64,000 nucleotides of DNA. Source: Sphingopyxis italica (GTDB lineage: Bacteria > Pseudomonadota > Alphaproteobacteria > Sphingomonadales > Sphingomonadaceae). The notes under the pieces were generated by a model, which was not told the origin of the DNA, did no database searches, and worked only from the letters and a program-made list of their open reading frames with translations. Numbering within the stretch: position 1 is the stretch's first letter; every line of letters begins with the position of its first letter. The position numbers and the translations under genes were made by a program. Shown here piece by piece: positions 19,176 to 26,580 of the stretch. The stretch covers positions 839,969 to 903,968 of the forward strand of contig NZ_JAATIT010000001.1 in NCBI RefSeq assembly GCF_011926545.1. The letters run 5' to 3'.

Positions 19176-20119
19176 TTCGCATCTCCCGTCGCCTCGTCCC
19201 GAAAAGCCGGCGTGGCCGTCATAGCCTTCGCGATCTCAAGCGCCCTCGGGCCCTTGACCGCGCGATCCGGATAGGCGTCGAGCGCGATCGCCGGCAGCAG
19301 GCGCTGAGCTAGGTCCGAGAAGGTGAAGCCGGGTGCGCCCCGCGTCGGCCCCGTCGCGTCGACGAGCGCCTGAACGTGGCTGCGGCTCACGCCGAGCGGG
19401 CCGAGCCTCAGCGACAGGATGTGCGTCCGCTGCTCGTCATTCGGGCGCGTGAACGCCATAATGTCCGCAGCGCGTCGTCGCACGGCGGGATCGAGCGCGT
19501 TCAACCGGTTCGTACACATGATCACCGCGGCCGGCAGCCGCAGATTGGCCAACCGATCGATGCCGCGGATGAAGGCGTTGACCCCTGCGCGGTCCTCGTG
19601 GTGCATCTGCGCCGCCTCGCGAGACTGGGCCAGCGCGTCGGCCTCGTCGATCAGCAGGATGATCCCGCCCTTGGCCTTGCCCGAGCACTTCAGGCGAGTG
19701 GCGGCCTGCACGCTATGCTCGAACGCTGCGGTGAGCAACTGGGTCATCTCGCCGACGCGTCCCTGACCACGCGTGGCGAGGCTCAAGGGGAACAGGGTGA
19801 GTTCGATGCCCTCCTGCCGGGCGACCGCGTCCCCGATCGTCTCCGCGAGCTCGGTCTTACCCGACCCAACATCGCCGGCTAAGATGACGAGCGGCGGCCG
19901 ACGAAGCACCACGTCGAGCAGAGGACGCGCCTCCGCCGCGTGGAAGCGCTCTGCCCATCGCTCCAGTCCGTGTGGATTTACCAGCAGGCCGAGAATCTTG
20001 GCGAGGCGGGACTTCTGGTCGTCGAGACCGACGAGCCGCGCGAGCCGCTCCTGCGGATCAAAGTCGGGATAGGTCTGGCGCCGCTCGAACAGTTCGTCGA
20101 GCCCGGGCATCGTCTGCAT
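19172..20119 (-). CDS. cap6: TRIP13/Pch2-like AAA+ ATPase of type III CBASS (Cap6-like)
   Basis: This 315-residue AAA+ ATPase has Walker A GDVGSGKT (82-89), Walker B LLIDEAD (155-161) and a sensor/arginine-finger region CTNRLNALDPAVRRRA. In type III CBASS the TRIP13 homologue disassembles the active complex of HORMA and nucleotidyltransferase, keeping the system off in uninfected cells. The start is ATG at 20119, sharing a base with the stop of the HORMA gene (TGATG), and the in-frame sequence upstream of it is not protein-like. The gene's position directly after a HORMA gene and a CD-NTase gene makes the assignment strong. Confidence 0.88.
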   Translation of the reverse strand: MQTMPGLDELFERRQTYPDFDPQERLARLVGLDDQKSRLAKILGLLVNPHGLERWAERFHAAEARPLLDVVLRRPPLVILAGDVGSGKTELAETIGDAVARQEGIELTLFPLSLATRGQGRVGEMTQLLTAAFEHSVQAATRLKCSGKAKGGIILLIDEADALAQSREAAQMHHEDRAGVNAFIRGIDRLANLRLPAAVIMCTNRLNALDPAVRRRAADIMAFTRPNDEQRTHILSLRLGPLGVSRSHVQALVDATGPTRGAPGFTFSDLAQRLLPAIALDAYPDRAVKGPRALEIAKAMTATPAFRDEATGDAK

Positions 20120-20631
20120 CAGTAGCTCCTCACGCTGGACCGGTCGAGCGCGCGGCCCCCGGCGGAATAGGTCCGGTCGGAGTCGAGATAGCCATCGACC
20201 GCAGGCTCCGAACCACTCGTGCGGAAGATCGGAAGACCTCCCTTGAACGCGTCGCGCTCTGCCTGCGACAACCTGAAGAACGCGTCGCTGTAGGTCATAA
20301 AGCTGGTGAAGCTGGCGCCCGACACGTTCCTGCCGGGCCTGATCCTTCCCGGATCGTCGTCGTTGGCCGAGCCGCCCGCCAGGTCGCGCGCCGCATACTT
20401 CAGCGTTGGCTCGACCCACAGACCGTTGCGCTTGAAGCCGTAGGTCACCTCGGCGAGATAGCTGGCTTTCATCATCGCGACGGCCTCGCCCTCATACTCG
20501 GCGATCTCGCGGTCGGAGGGCCAACCATAGAGGCGCTGAATGCGTTTCAGGTCGGTGGCGATCTTCGCGGCAATGTGCCGCGCATGCGTCGCCGTGAATG
20601 TGATGCTCTCGGATATGGTGTAGCTCGACAT
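20119..20631 (-). CDS. cap7: Bacterial HORMA-domain protein of type III CBASS (Cap7-like)
   Basis: This 170-residue protein matches the small bacterial HORMA type. It has an N-terminal helix rich in Ser/Thr (SSYTISESITFTATHARHIAAKI), a helical core with RIQRLYGWPSD and YEGEAVAMMKASYLAEVTYGF, and a C-terminal safety-belt region ending RSSVRSY. In characterised type III systems the HORMA protein senses a phage-derived peptide, closes around it, and binds and activates the adjacent CD-NTase. TRIP13 reopens it. The gene is eight bases downstream of the CD-NTase and overlaps the TRIP13 gene, as expected for a fixed module. Family assignment is by motif and context. Confidence 0.82.
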   Translation of the reverse strand: MSSYTISESITFTATHARHIAAKIATDLKRIQRLYGWPSDREIAEYEGEAVAMMKASYLAEVTYGFKRNGLWVEPTLKYAARDLAGGSANDDDPGRIRPGRNVSGASFTSFMTYSDAFFRLSQAERDAFKGGLPIFRTSGSEPAVDGYLDSDRTYSAGGRALDRSSVRSY

Positions 20632-20639
20632 CGCAGTCC

Positions 20640-21605
20640 TCAGATCTGGAAGGTGGAGCCGAAGACCTTCTGCCAGTAGCCGACGGTCAACTGCTTGTTG
20701 GGGGCCGCCAAGGCGGCGTCAATCGCGTCTCCGGCGTCGAGCGCGGCATCGACGATCTCGTCCATGTTGGCGGTGGTGTAGAGCCGCGACACATTGTTTA
20801 CGGCGTTGACCGGGTCGATAATCCGCATCGGTTCGGTGAACGCACAGATGGCCGAGAGCGGATAGTAGTCGGGAAACGCGATGCGATCCTCTAGGCCGCT
20901 CGTCGCGACATAGGTGAAGAAGTGCTGGAGGGCCTCCGGGTAGTCTGACAGGTCGAGGCCGTCGTCGCAGAGCTTTGCCAGTATCAGCTCGATCATGAAG
21001 GACTTGAAGCGGAAACCGTCCCGCTCCTGCTTCTGCCGATGCGCCCAGAACTTCACCAGGCGGACGACCTGGGCGAAGTGTTTCACCTGCGCCTTCTTGC
21101 GCTTTGCCGCGAACTCGAGATGGAGCGGGATGCTGGTCTCGAGGAATGACCCGTCGTCCTGGCTGACCAAGTTGCCATACCATTGCGGGTCGCCGTCATA
21201 GAGGATCGGCACGACGTCCACGTCCAGACCGGTGCCGCGGAACGAGACCGTCACCGAGTACGTCTGCGGCTGCACCTGGTCGGGTGCGAAGTTGGGAAAG
21301 GCCTTCCGCAGCCGCTCGGCCAAATACGTCAGCAGCTCCGTCACCGAATGGGGAGCGTCAGCGCCGCTGATGTAGCATGCGACGTCGATGTCGTTCAGGG
21401 TGCGGAGCGCCGTGCCCTTCGCCAAGCTACCCGACAGCATCATCTTGCGCAGGGTGAAGTCAGGATGCTGGCCGACATAGCCCTCCAGCTTCTCGCGAAG
21501 CCGCCGCGCCTGCGCGCGATACTCCTGCGCCTTTTCCTGCGGCAGGTTCACACGCTCCTCGGCGAAGGAAAGGATGTCGCGGTGCCCGACGTGCTCACGG
21601 CTCAC
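20640..21605 (-). CDS. cdnC: CBASS cGAS/DncV-like nucleotidyltransferase (CD-NTase)
   Basis: This 321-residue enzyme has the nucleotidyltransferase signature GS (59-60) in LSGSLAKGT, NDID (71-74) giving two catalytic Asp, and a third acidic residue in LDVDVVPI (127 or 129). A helical OAS1-type C-terminal core follows. Such enzymes make cyclic or linear oligonucleotide second messengers on infection. The HORMA and TRIP13 neighbours suggest a clade C (CdnC/D-like) enzyme, but the product cannot be read from the sequence. It is the first gene of a six-gene operon. The start is GTG at 21605 with GGAG eight bases upstream. The likely operator is shared with the divergent WYL regulator. Confidence 0.87.
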   Translation of the reverse strand: MSREHVGHRDILSFAEERVNLPQEKAQEYRAQARRLREKLEGYVGQHPDFTLRKMMLSGSLAKGTALRTLNDIDVACYISGADAPHSVTELLTYLAERLRKAFPNFAPDQVQPQTYSVTVSFRGTGLDVDVVPILYDGDPQWYGNLVSQDDGSFLETSIPLHLEFAAKRKKAQVKHFAQVVRLVKFWAHRQKQERDGFRFKSFMIELILAKLCDDGLDLSDYPEALQHFFTYVATSGLEDRIAFPDYYPLSAICAFTEPMRIIDPVNAVNNVSRLYTTANMDEIVDAALDAGDAIDAALAAPNKQLTVGYWQKVFGSTFQI

Positions 21606-21688
21606 AGACTCGTCTCCTCGCCGCCCGACATCCCTTGACGCGGGCTGATAATTGGGCGAATCATCAGCTGACCCGCTAGGAACTATAT

Positions 21689-21724
21689 GGGTATAGATTT
21701 AATACCCGTCAAGGAACGATACCC
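21689..21724. promoter_or_regulatory. Candidate operator between CBASS-like operon and WYL regulator
   Basis: GGGTAT (21689-21694) and ATACCC (21702-21707) form a 6-bp inverted repeat with a 7-bp spacer. A third half-site ATACCC sits at 21719-21724 directly against the regulator's ATG. The whole divergent intergenic region is only 119 bp and is markedly AT-rich at 21680-21705. CapW/BrxR-type WYL repressors are known to bind inverted repeats in such shared promoters, so these half-sites are the best candidate operator. Assignment is by position and symmetry only. Confidence 0.55.
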
Positions 21725-22639
21725 ATGGCAAACGAAGAAAAGCGTCCGTGGACGCAGAACCGTCGGTTCGAGTTCATTGAGTGGAAGCTGTTCTGGGAGG
21801 GCGGTCTCAACAGAAGCGACCTCGAGACCACCTTCGAGATCTCGACGCCGCAGGCTTCGGTGGATCTCCGCCGCTACCGCGAGACCGCCCCTCACAACAT
21901 AGAGTACGACGGCGTCGGCCGGACGTTTCGGCCGACACCCGACATGAAGCCATCGTTCCTGAAGGTCTCCGCCGATCGGTTGCTGCTACAGTTGCGGGCG
22001 CTGTTCTCGGGCGCACTGCCCAGACGTGAGATCTGGTTCCGCGACCTTCCCGGCACCGACATCGCCCCTGACATAGTACGGCACGTGGACCCGAACTGCC
22101 TTCGGCGCATCCTTGACGCGATCCGCACCCGGCAGTGCGTCGAGGTCAGATACCAGTCACTGACCAACTCGCGGACGAGAATCATTGCGCCGCACGCGCT
22201 CGCCTACGACGGCTACCGCTGGCACGTCCGTGCTTGGGCATGCGACCGCGACGACTTCCGCGACTTCGTCCTGACCCGCATCGATGAAATTAAGTCCGGC
22301 CCGCCGGCCGACTTCGACCCGGCGGACGATCTTGAGTGGGAGAACTTCGCGAGGCTTGAGCTTCGTCCGCATCCCGGGCTGACTAAGGACCAGAGCTTGG
22401 CGATCGAGCGTGATTACGCAATGAACGACGGCAAACGCGAGATCGATGTACGGCTGTCGATGGCTTACTACTTTATTACGCGGATGAATCTGGATCTGTC
22501 CGACCTTCCACCTGCTCGTGCGCAGATTTGCCTGAGCAATATCGATGAGGTGCGTAGGGCGATTGAGGAAGCCAAGGCCGGGTCGAAGGTACGGATCCAG
22601 AAACGGAAGAGCCGCGCGTCAGATCAATTGGAACCATGA
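21725..22639 (+). CDS. capW: WYL-domain transcription regulator (CapW/BrxR-like)
   Basis: This 304-residue regulator has an N-terminal winged helix-turn-helix (about 1-80; RFEFIEWKLFWEGGLNRSDL then STPQASVDLRRY), a WYL ligand domain (about 135-205; VEVRYQSL, YDGYRWHVRAW, FVLTRIDEI) and a C-terminal extension. CapW proteins of this build repress CBASS operons until infection or DNA damage is sensed. It is divergent from the CBASS-like operon with 119 bp between start codons. AAGGA lies nine bases before ATG 21725. Autorepression through the shared operator is likely. A general defence-island BrxR is an equally good family name. Confidence 0.82.
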   Translation: MANEEKRPWTQNRRFEFIEWKLFWEGGLNRSDLETTFEISTPQASVDLRRYRETAPHNIEYDGVGRTFRPTPDMKPSFLKVSADRLLLQLRALFSGALPRREIWFRDLPGTDIAPDIVRHVDPNCLRRILDAIRTRQCVEVRYQSLTNSRTRIIAPHALAYDGYRWHVRAWACDRDDFRDFVLTRIDEIKSGPPADFDPADDLEWENFARLELRPHPGLTKDQSLAIERDYAMNDGKREIDVRLSMAYYFITRMNLDLSDLPPARAQICLSNIDEVRRAIEEAKAGSKVRIQKRKSRASDQLEP

Positions 22640-22948
22640 CCGTAGGTCTCGGTCAAACGCAAACACCAGAACGCTCTTCAGGCATGATAGCGCCATCGGT
22701 CCGCATCGCATGGCGAACGACGACGTCCAGCATCGCAGGCGGAGCGCCTAAATGTCTTAGATCGGGGGGCGTAGCTGTCAGTGGGAGCCTCCTGAACAAG
22801 CGTCCGCTTACGCCGACTGATCGCCCGAAAGCGGGCGGGCCGTTATCCACCCAGTCGTGTCTGTCGACGCTACCTAACCGAACGTCAGCTATCGGGATCG
22901 GCGATAAGCGCGTTGAACGGCGGGGAAGCGGGCGCAAAGCCGACGTAC

Positions 22949-22973
22949 AAAAAAGGCGGCCTAAAAGGCCGCC
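22949..22973 (-). terminator. Rho-independent terminator for the NTase-HEPN gene
   Basis: Read on the minus strand, a perfect 7-bp stem (GGCGGCC / GGCCGCC) with a 5-nt loop TTTTA is followed directly by six T residues (the A run at 22949-22954). It lies about 175 bp past the stop of the minus-strand gene at 23148, and no other minus-strand gene is near. Confidence 0.75.
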
Positions 22974-22980
22974 AAAGTTG

Positions 22981-22999
22981 AATGGAGGAGCCCTCCATT
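22981..22999. repeat. 8-bp perfect hairpin next to the terminator
   Basis: AATGGAGG and CCTCCATT flank a 3-nt loop. It is seven bases upstream (in transcription order) of the terminator hairpin and may stabilise the 3' end of the same transcript. Confidence 0.45.
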
Positions 23000-23147
23000 T
23001 GGGTCGCGTCGCTCCCACTAAAGGATTGGATCACAATAGCCACTGGATTCAGGATACCGTAGCGGAATGTCGGGCAGTGATGCCACGAGGCAACACATTG
23101 TTTCCTCAGTAATTATGTCTACGAGAAAAGCGGAGGCTATTTGGTAA

Positions 23148-24074
23148 TCAACCTGGACGACAATTGGCTTCCAGGGCCGCAATACGCTCGGAGCAGACCG
23201 CATGCACCGCGCGGCCGAGCTCCTCGACACGTACCGCGAGCCACAGGAGATCATCCTCGCTAATCCGAAAATGCTTCGAATAGCGCGCCTTCACATAGGC
23301 TTCCTTCAGCTTCTCGAAACGAGATCGGTCCGTCTTCAGTTCACGCGGCCATGCATCCACCAGCCGCATATCCAATCGCTCGGCTTGAGTGCGCAAAAAG
23401 CCCAGATTGTGGACGTGGGGCGTGTAGAAGGTGCAGACCAAAAGGACGCAATGATAGAGCCGCTCAGTGGCTTGATGCGTATCAAACGCCGCGTCCTTGA
23501 AGTGACCCTGTTCGCGGTAATACTGCGCTCCCCCAAAGCGTTTCATTGCCGCAGGAAACCACTCGTCGAAATATTCCTTCGCCATCGCCAACGCCTGCTC
23601 GGGCGTCTTCGGCTTCGGCTTGTGCAATTCCTTGTCGTCATATTCGTAGAGCGCGACCCCGTCGCGCGCGACGTCCATGAAGAAATAGCGCCCGTGCGCA
23701 AGCCCGTCGTTCACCTCCTGCAGCGTGTGAACGATGAAGTTGACCGGCGTGTGGAGCGTCTTGTCGATTGCAAGCTCGCGAGTCAGCCGGTCGTCGAGCT
23801 TCGACCAGAAGTCGATCTTGTCGGTCAGGCGCTTGTCGTTGACGATGATCAGCAAATCGAAGTCCGAACGATAGCCTTTAGCGGTGTGCGGCTCATCCAC
23901 CCAGCCACCGCGCGCATAGCTGCCGTAGAGGATGATCTTGTCGATCCGGCCCTTCTTCTTCCAGCTCATCGTCCCGAGCGCCAGGGCATCCTCGAATTCT
24001 TCGAAGATGATCGCCTTCACACGCTCGAGTTCGCGCTGCTTGTTCGCCGGGAGATGATCGAGATCGGTTTTCAT
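23148..24074 (-). CDS. MNT-type nucleotidyltransferase fused to HEPN domain
   Basis: This 308-residue protein has two domains. The N-terminal nucleotidyltransferase carries LYGSYARGG (about 49-57) and SDFDLLIIV (two Asp), the minimal nucleotidyltransferase signature. The C-terminal HEPN-type helical domain (about 170-300) includes AAFDTHQATERLYHCVL and ARYSKHF. Separate MNT and HEPN proteins form toxin-antitoxin pairs in which the MNT modifies the HEPN RNase. Fused versions are common on integrative elements and plasmids and may regulate themselves in the same way. The start is ATG 24074 with AGGA nine bases upstream. It is probably co-directional with the DUF2493 gene 62 bp upstream. Confidence 0.82.
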   Translation of the reverse strand: MKTDLDHLPANKQRELERVKAIIFEEFEDALALGTMSWKKKGRIDKIILYGSYARGGWVDEPHTAKGYRSDFDLLIIVNDKRLTDKIDFWSKLDDRLTRELAIDKTLHTPVNFIVHTLQEVNDGLAHGRYFFMDVARDGVALYEYDDKELHKPKPKTPEQALAMAKEYFDEWFPAAMKRFGGAQYYREQGHFKDAAFDTHQATERLYHCVLLVCTFYTPHVHNLGFLRTQAERLDMRLVDAWPRELKTDRSRFEKLKEAYVKARYSKHFRISEDDLLWLAVRVEELGRAVHAVCSERIAALEANCRPG

Positions 24075-24136
24075 TGATTTTCATCCTGTAATCCTGCTCG
24101 CCGGATGGCAAGCGCCGTCAGATCCAAATCGGCACC

Positions 24137-25078
24137 TCAGCCGCCTTCCTTGATGCGAAAATCCCAGACCGGAATGCCGAACGCCCGCGCCTTGTCGACG
24201 AGATTGTCCTGGATGCCGGTGCCCGAGAAAACGACCAGACCGGCCGGCATCGCATCGATCATCCGCTCGTTGCGCTTGAACGGAGCCGCCTTCTTGTAGC
24301 GATTCCAGTCGGGGCGGAACGCAACCTGCGGCACGCCGCGCGCATCGGCCCAGCAGGCGGCGGCGCGCTCGGCGCCGGTCGGCGTCGCACCATGCATCAG
24401 CACCATGTCGGCATGACGGGCATGCACCTTGTCGAGCGCTGACCAGATGTGGCGATGATCGTTGCAGGTCGGTCCGCCGCTGAAGGCGATGCGGGTTCCC
24501 TCGGGGATCAGGGCCTTGGCCTTTTCGCGGAGACGCTTGTCCATGAAGTCGCGGCTGTCGATCATCGCCGCGGTCATCATCTTGTGACGGACGCGCGACC
24601 CGGTCCGCGGGGTCCAGGCCTTGCGGGCGTGGATCCGGAACTGCTCGGCGGCACATTCGCGAAAAAATTCCATCGTGTCGCGCCGCTCGATCATCGTGAT
24701 GCCCTCGGCGATCGTACGTTCGAGTTCGACCGAGCGGATTTCGCTGCCATCCTGCTCGCGCTGGAGTTCGCGCTGCGCCTGTTCGTTGCGATCGAGCTCG
24801 CGCTCGACGCGCTCGCCGGCGCGGTGGAAGATATTGACGACGCCCCAGAGCAGATCTTCAAGATCGGGCTCGATGCGGGTATCGACGAGGCAGCCCGCCA
24901 AGGCGTCGAAGATGTCGGCGACGGCGCCTCCGGCAAGCCGGTCGCATGGGAGCGGCCGTGCGTCGGGTTCATCCTCAAAGGGCCGATGGCCGTAAAGCTG
25001 CATTTCCTGGAGCAGGTAGGCGCTGGCGCCGGGCTCATACGGTTCGCCGCGTTCGGGAAGGTCGGACAGGTCGATCAT
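24137..25078 (-). CDS. DUF2493 (SLOG/YpsA-related) domain protein
   Basis: This 313-residue protein starts at ATG 25078. The 148 in-frame residues upstream are low-complexity Arg/Ala and are rejected. The first half is helical and acidic (about 60-120 possibly coiled coil). The second half (about 195-313) is the DUF2493 fold, with TRIAFSGGPTCNDH, VLMHGATPTGAERAA and LVVFSGTG, related to SLOG domains that bind nucleotide-like ligands. The function of DUF2493 proteins on plasmids and integrative elements is unknown. Here it heads the minus-strand group followed by the NTase-HEPN gene and belongs with the backbone genes up to 35.5 kb. Confidence 0.82.
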   Translation of the reverse strand: MIDLSDLPERGEPYEPGASAYLLQEMQLYGHRPFEDEPDARPLPCDRLAGGAVADIFDALAGCLVDTRIEPDLEDLLWGVVNIFHRAGERVERELDRNEQAQRELQREQDGSEIRSVELERTIAEGITMIERRDTMEFFRECAAEQFRIHARKAWTPRTGSRVRHKMMTAAMIDSRDFMDKRLREKAKALIPEGTRIAFSGGPTCNDHRHIWSALDKVHARHADMVLMHGATPTGAERAAACWADARGVPQVAFRPDWNRYKKAAPFKRNERMIDAMPAGLVVFSGTGIQDNLVDKARAFGIPVWDFRIKEGG

Positions 25079-25518
25079 GTCATTTCTCTTGTCTGGGGCC
25101 GCGCCTCTCGCGGCCTTCGCGGCGACGCCCCGGCGGCGGCGGGTGCGGGTTCGCACCGCGCGGGGACCCCGCGCGGCCGAAGCGCCAGCGAAGGATGGCG
25201 GGTTCGCGGCTATTTTGTTTCGCGATGCAAAGGGGCGCCAGCCCCGGCGGAAAATAGCCGCGAGCAGAGCCATTGCGCGGCCCGCGCACGCTGCCGCAGT
25301 CGCACTCCAGCGAAGGCCGAGGCGCGGCCTCCCGAGAACAGGCTGATCGGGCTTCCCCTTCCCGGACCGGCTTGATCCGATCCCCTGCGGAGAGGTGACA
25401 CTCCGCTGTCCGAAACAGCTATGGGTTTTCGGGCAACTTGAGGATGGTGCGCGCGATTGCGACGTCGCAATTCGCGGCCGCCATGCTGGAGGCGTTGCGC
25501 CGTTCGCGCCAGGCGCGA
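25079..25518. other. 440-bp GC-rich region without a supported gene
   Basis: Between the Toprim gene stop and the DUF2493 start, both on the minus strand. Several Arg/Ala-rich open frames exist on both strands, as expected in very GC-rich noncoding DNA, and none has a ribosome-binding site. It must contain the promoter or leader of the DUF2493 gene. No clear hairpin followed by T residues was seen. Confidence 0.35.
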
Positions 25519-26568
25519 TCATGTTGCGTCCAGCATCCGCTCGGCATCGCCGATGTGCATCTGCGGGGCGATGAAAGCGGCAAGCTGCGAACGGCTCATC
25601 TGCATAAGATCGCTGTTCAGATCGTCCAGCGCCGGATCGAGCGGCAGGATATCGATCCCCAGCGGTGCGGTTCGCTCGGCAAGGGCGGCGAATGCGGCGC
25701 GTCCGGCTTCATCCGGTTCGCGGGCAACATAGAGGCGGCGAAGCGGCGCAGGAAATTCGAGCGCCGCAAGATGGGCCGCCGACAGACCTGCGACGAGAGG
25801 AAGTGCCGGGGCGATTTCGCGCAGCGAGAGCATGGTTTCGATGCCCTCACCGAATGCCATGACCTCGCTCGAGAGCCCGAAACGCACGCCGTGACCCAGT
25901 AAATGTCCCATCGCGCGCCGCGGATAAGCCACGGGCGCCTTGGTTGATCGGTGCGGATCGAGCCAGGTGCGATGGACGCCCATGAGCGAGCCGCCGAGGT
26001 CGGTCACCGCGGCGATCATCGCCGGATATGCCGACTTGACCGAGGGGGCATCCTCCTCGGACCGGCGATAGTAGCAATGCGGGTGGCATCGCAGCGCGGG
26101 CAAATCGCCGCCGCGCCGAAGCGCACGGCTCGCGAGATAGTTGCGCACCGGTGTCCCAGCGATGGGCTTCGAAGCCGCCCAAAGCCGCGCTGCCGCCTCT
26201 GCGCTGCCAGCGGGCGCCCCGCGCGCCCGGCGCGGACGCGGACCCTGCGTGCCGGCGTCGGATGGAGGCAAGCTCAGAAATCGCCGCGCCTCGGCGAGCG
26301 TTTCAGCGAGGTTCGCATACGCGCAGCTGGCGGCGATGATGTCGAGCAGGTCGCCACGATCGCCAGTCGCGGCATCGGTCCATTTGCCCGCCGTGCGGCG
26401 GCCATCGCCGTCGACGAGACGCACATAAAGACTTCGCCCCGGCGCATTGCCCTTATCGCCGACCATCCAATAATGGCCTTCGCGGCGACCGTTCGAGAGG
26501 TAGTGGCGGCACACCGCCTCGGCATTTTCACCGAGACGACGCGCAAGTTCACGGACCGGACTTTCCAT
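25519..26568 (-). CDS. Toprim-domain protein (primase-like) of integrative element
   Basis: This is a 349-residue protein. Its N-terminal region resembles primase/helicase accessory proteins (GHYWMVGDKG, GRSLYVRL, GKWTDAATGDRGDLLDII). A Toprim fold follows at about 235-320, with EVMAFGEGIETMLSL (catalytic Glu) and RRLYVAREPDEAG (acidic pair). The usual DPD of Toprim is EPD here. Such proteins accompany strawberry-notch helicases on alphaproteobacterial plasmids and integrative elements and probably act in element replication or DNA processing. The start is ATG 26568 with AGGAG seven bases upstream. The gene follows the helicase gene with a 12-bp gap, so they are likely co-transcribed. Confidence 0.82.
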   Translation of the reverse strand: MESPVRELARRLGENAEAVCRHYLSNGRREGHYWMVGDKGNAPGRSLYVRLVDGDGRRTAGKWTDAATGDRGDLLDIIAASCAYANLAETLAEARRFLSLPPSDAGTQGPRPRRARGAPAGSAEAAARLWAASKPIAGTPVRNYLASRALRRGGDLPALRCHPHCYYRRSEEDAPSVKSAYPAMIAAVTDLGGSLMGVHRTWLDPHRSTKAPVAYPRRAMGHLLGHGVRFGLSSEVMAFGEGIETMLSLREIAPALPLVAGLSAAHLAALEFPAPLRRLYVAREPDEAGRAAFAALAERTAPLGIDILPLDPALDDLNSDLMQMSRSQLAAFIAPQMHIGDAERMLDAT

Positions 26569-26580
26569 GGCGGGGCTCCT

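Larger units (their letters stand above)
22640..23147. other. 508-bp intergenic region between convergent genes
   Basis: It lies between the WYL regulator (plus) and the NTase-HEPN gene (minus), whose stops face each other. It contains a minus-strand terminator at 22949-22973 and a second hairpin at 22981-22999, listed separately. The left part (22640-22940) has no frame with a ribosome-binding site and no clear repeat. It may be a decayed fragment at the junction of the defence island and the backbone. Confidence 0.4.

Noticed and set aside
22640..22945. Possible CRISPR or insertion-sequence remnant in the convergent gap
   Set aside because: No repeated units, terminal inverted repeats or transposase-like frame could be found by eye.
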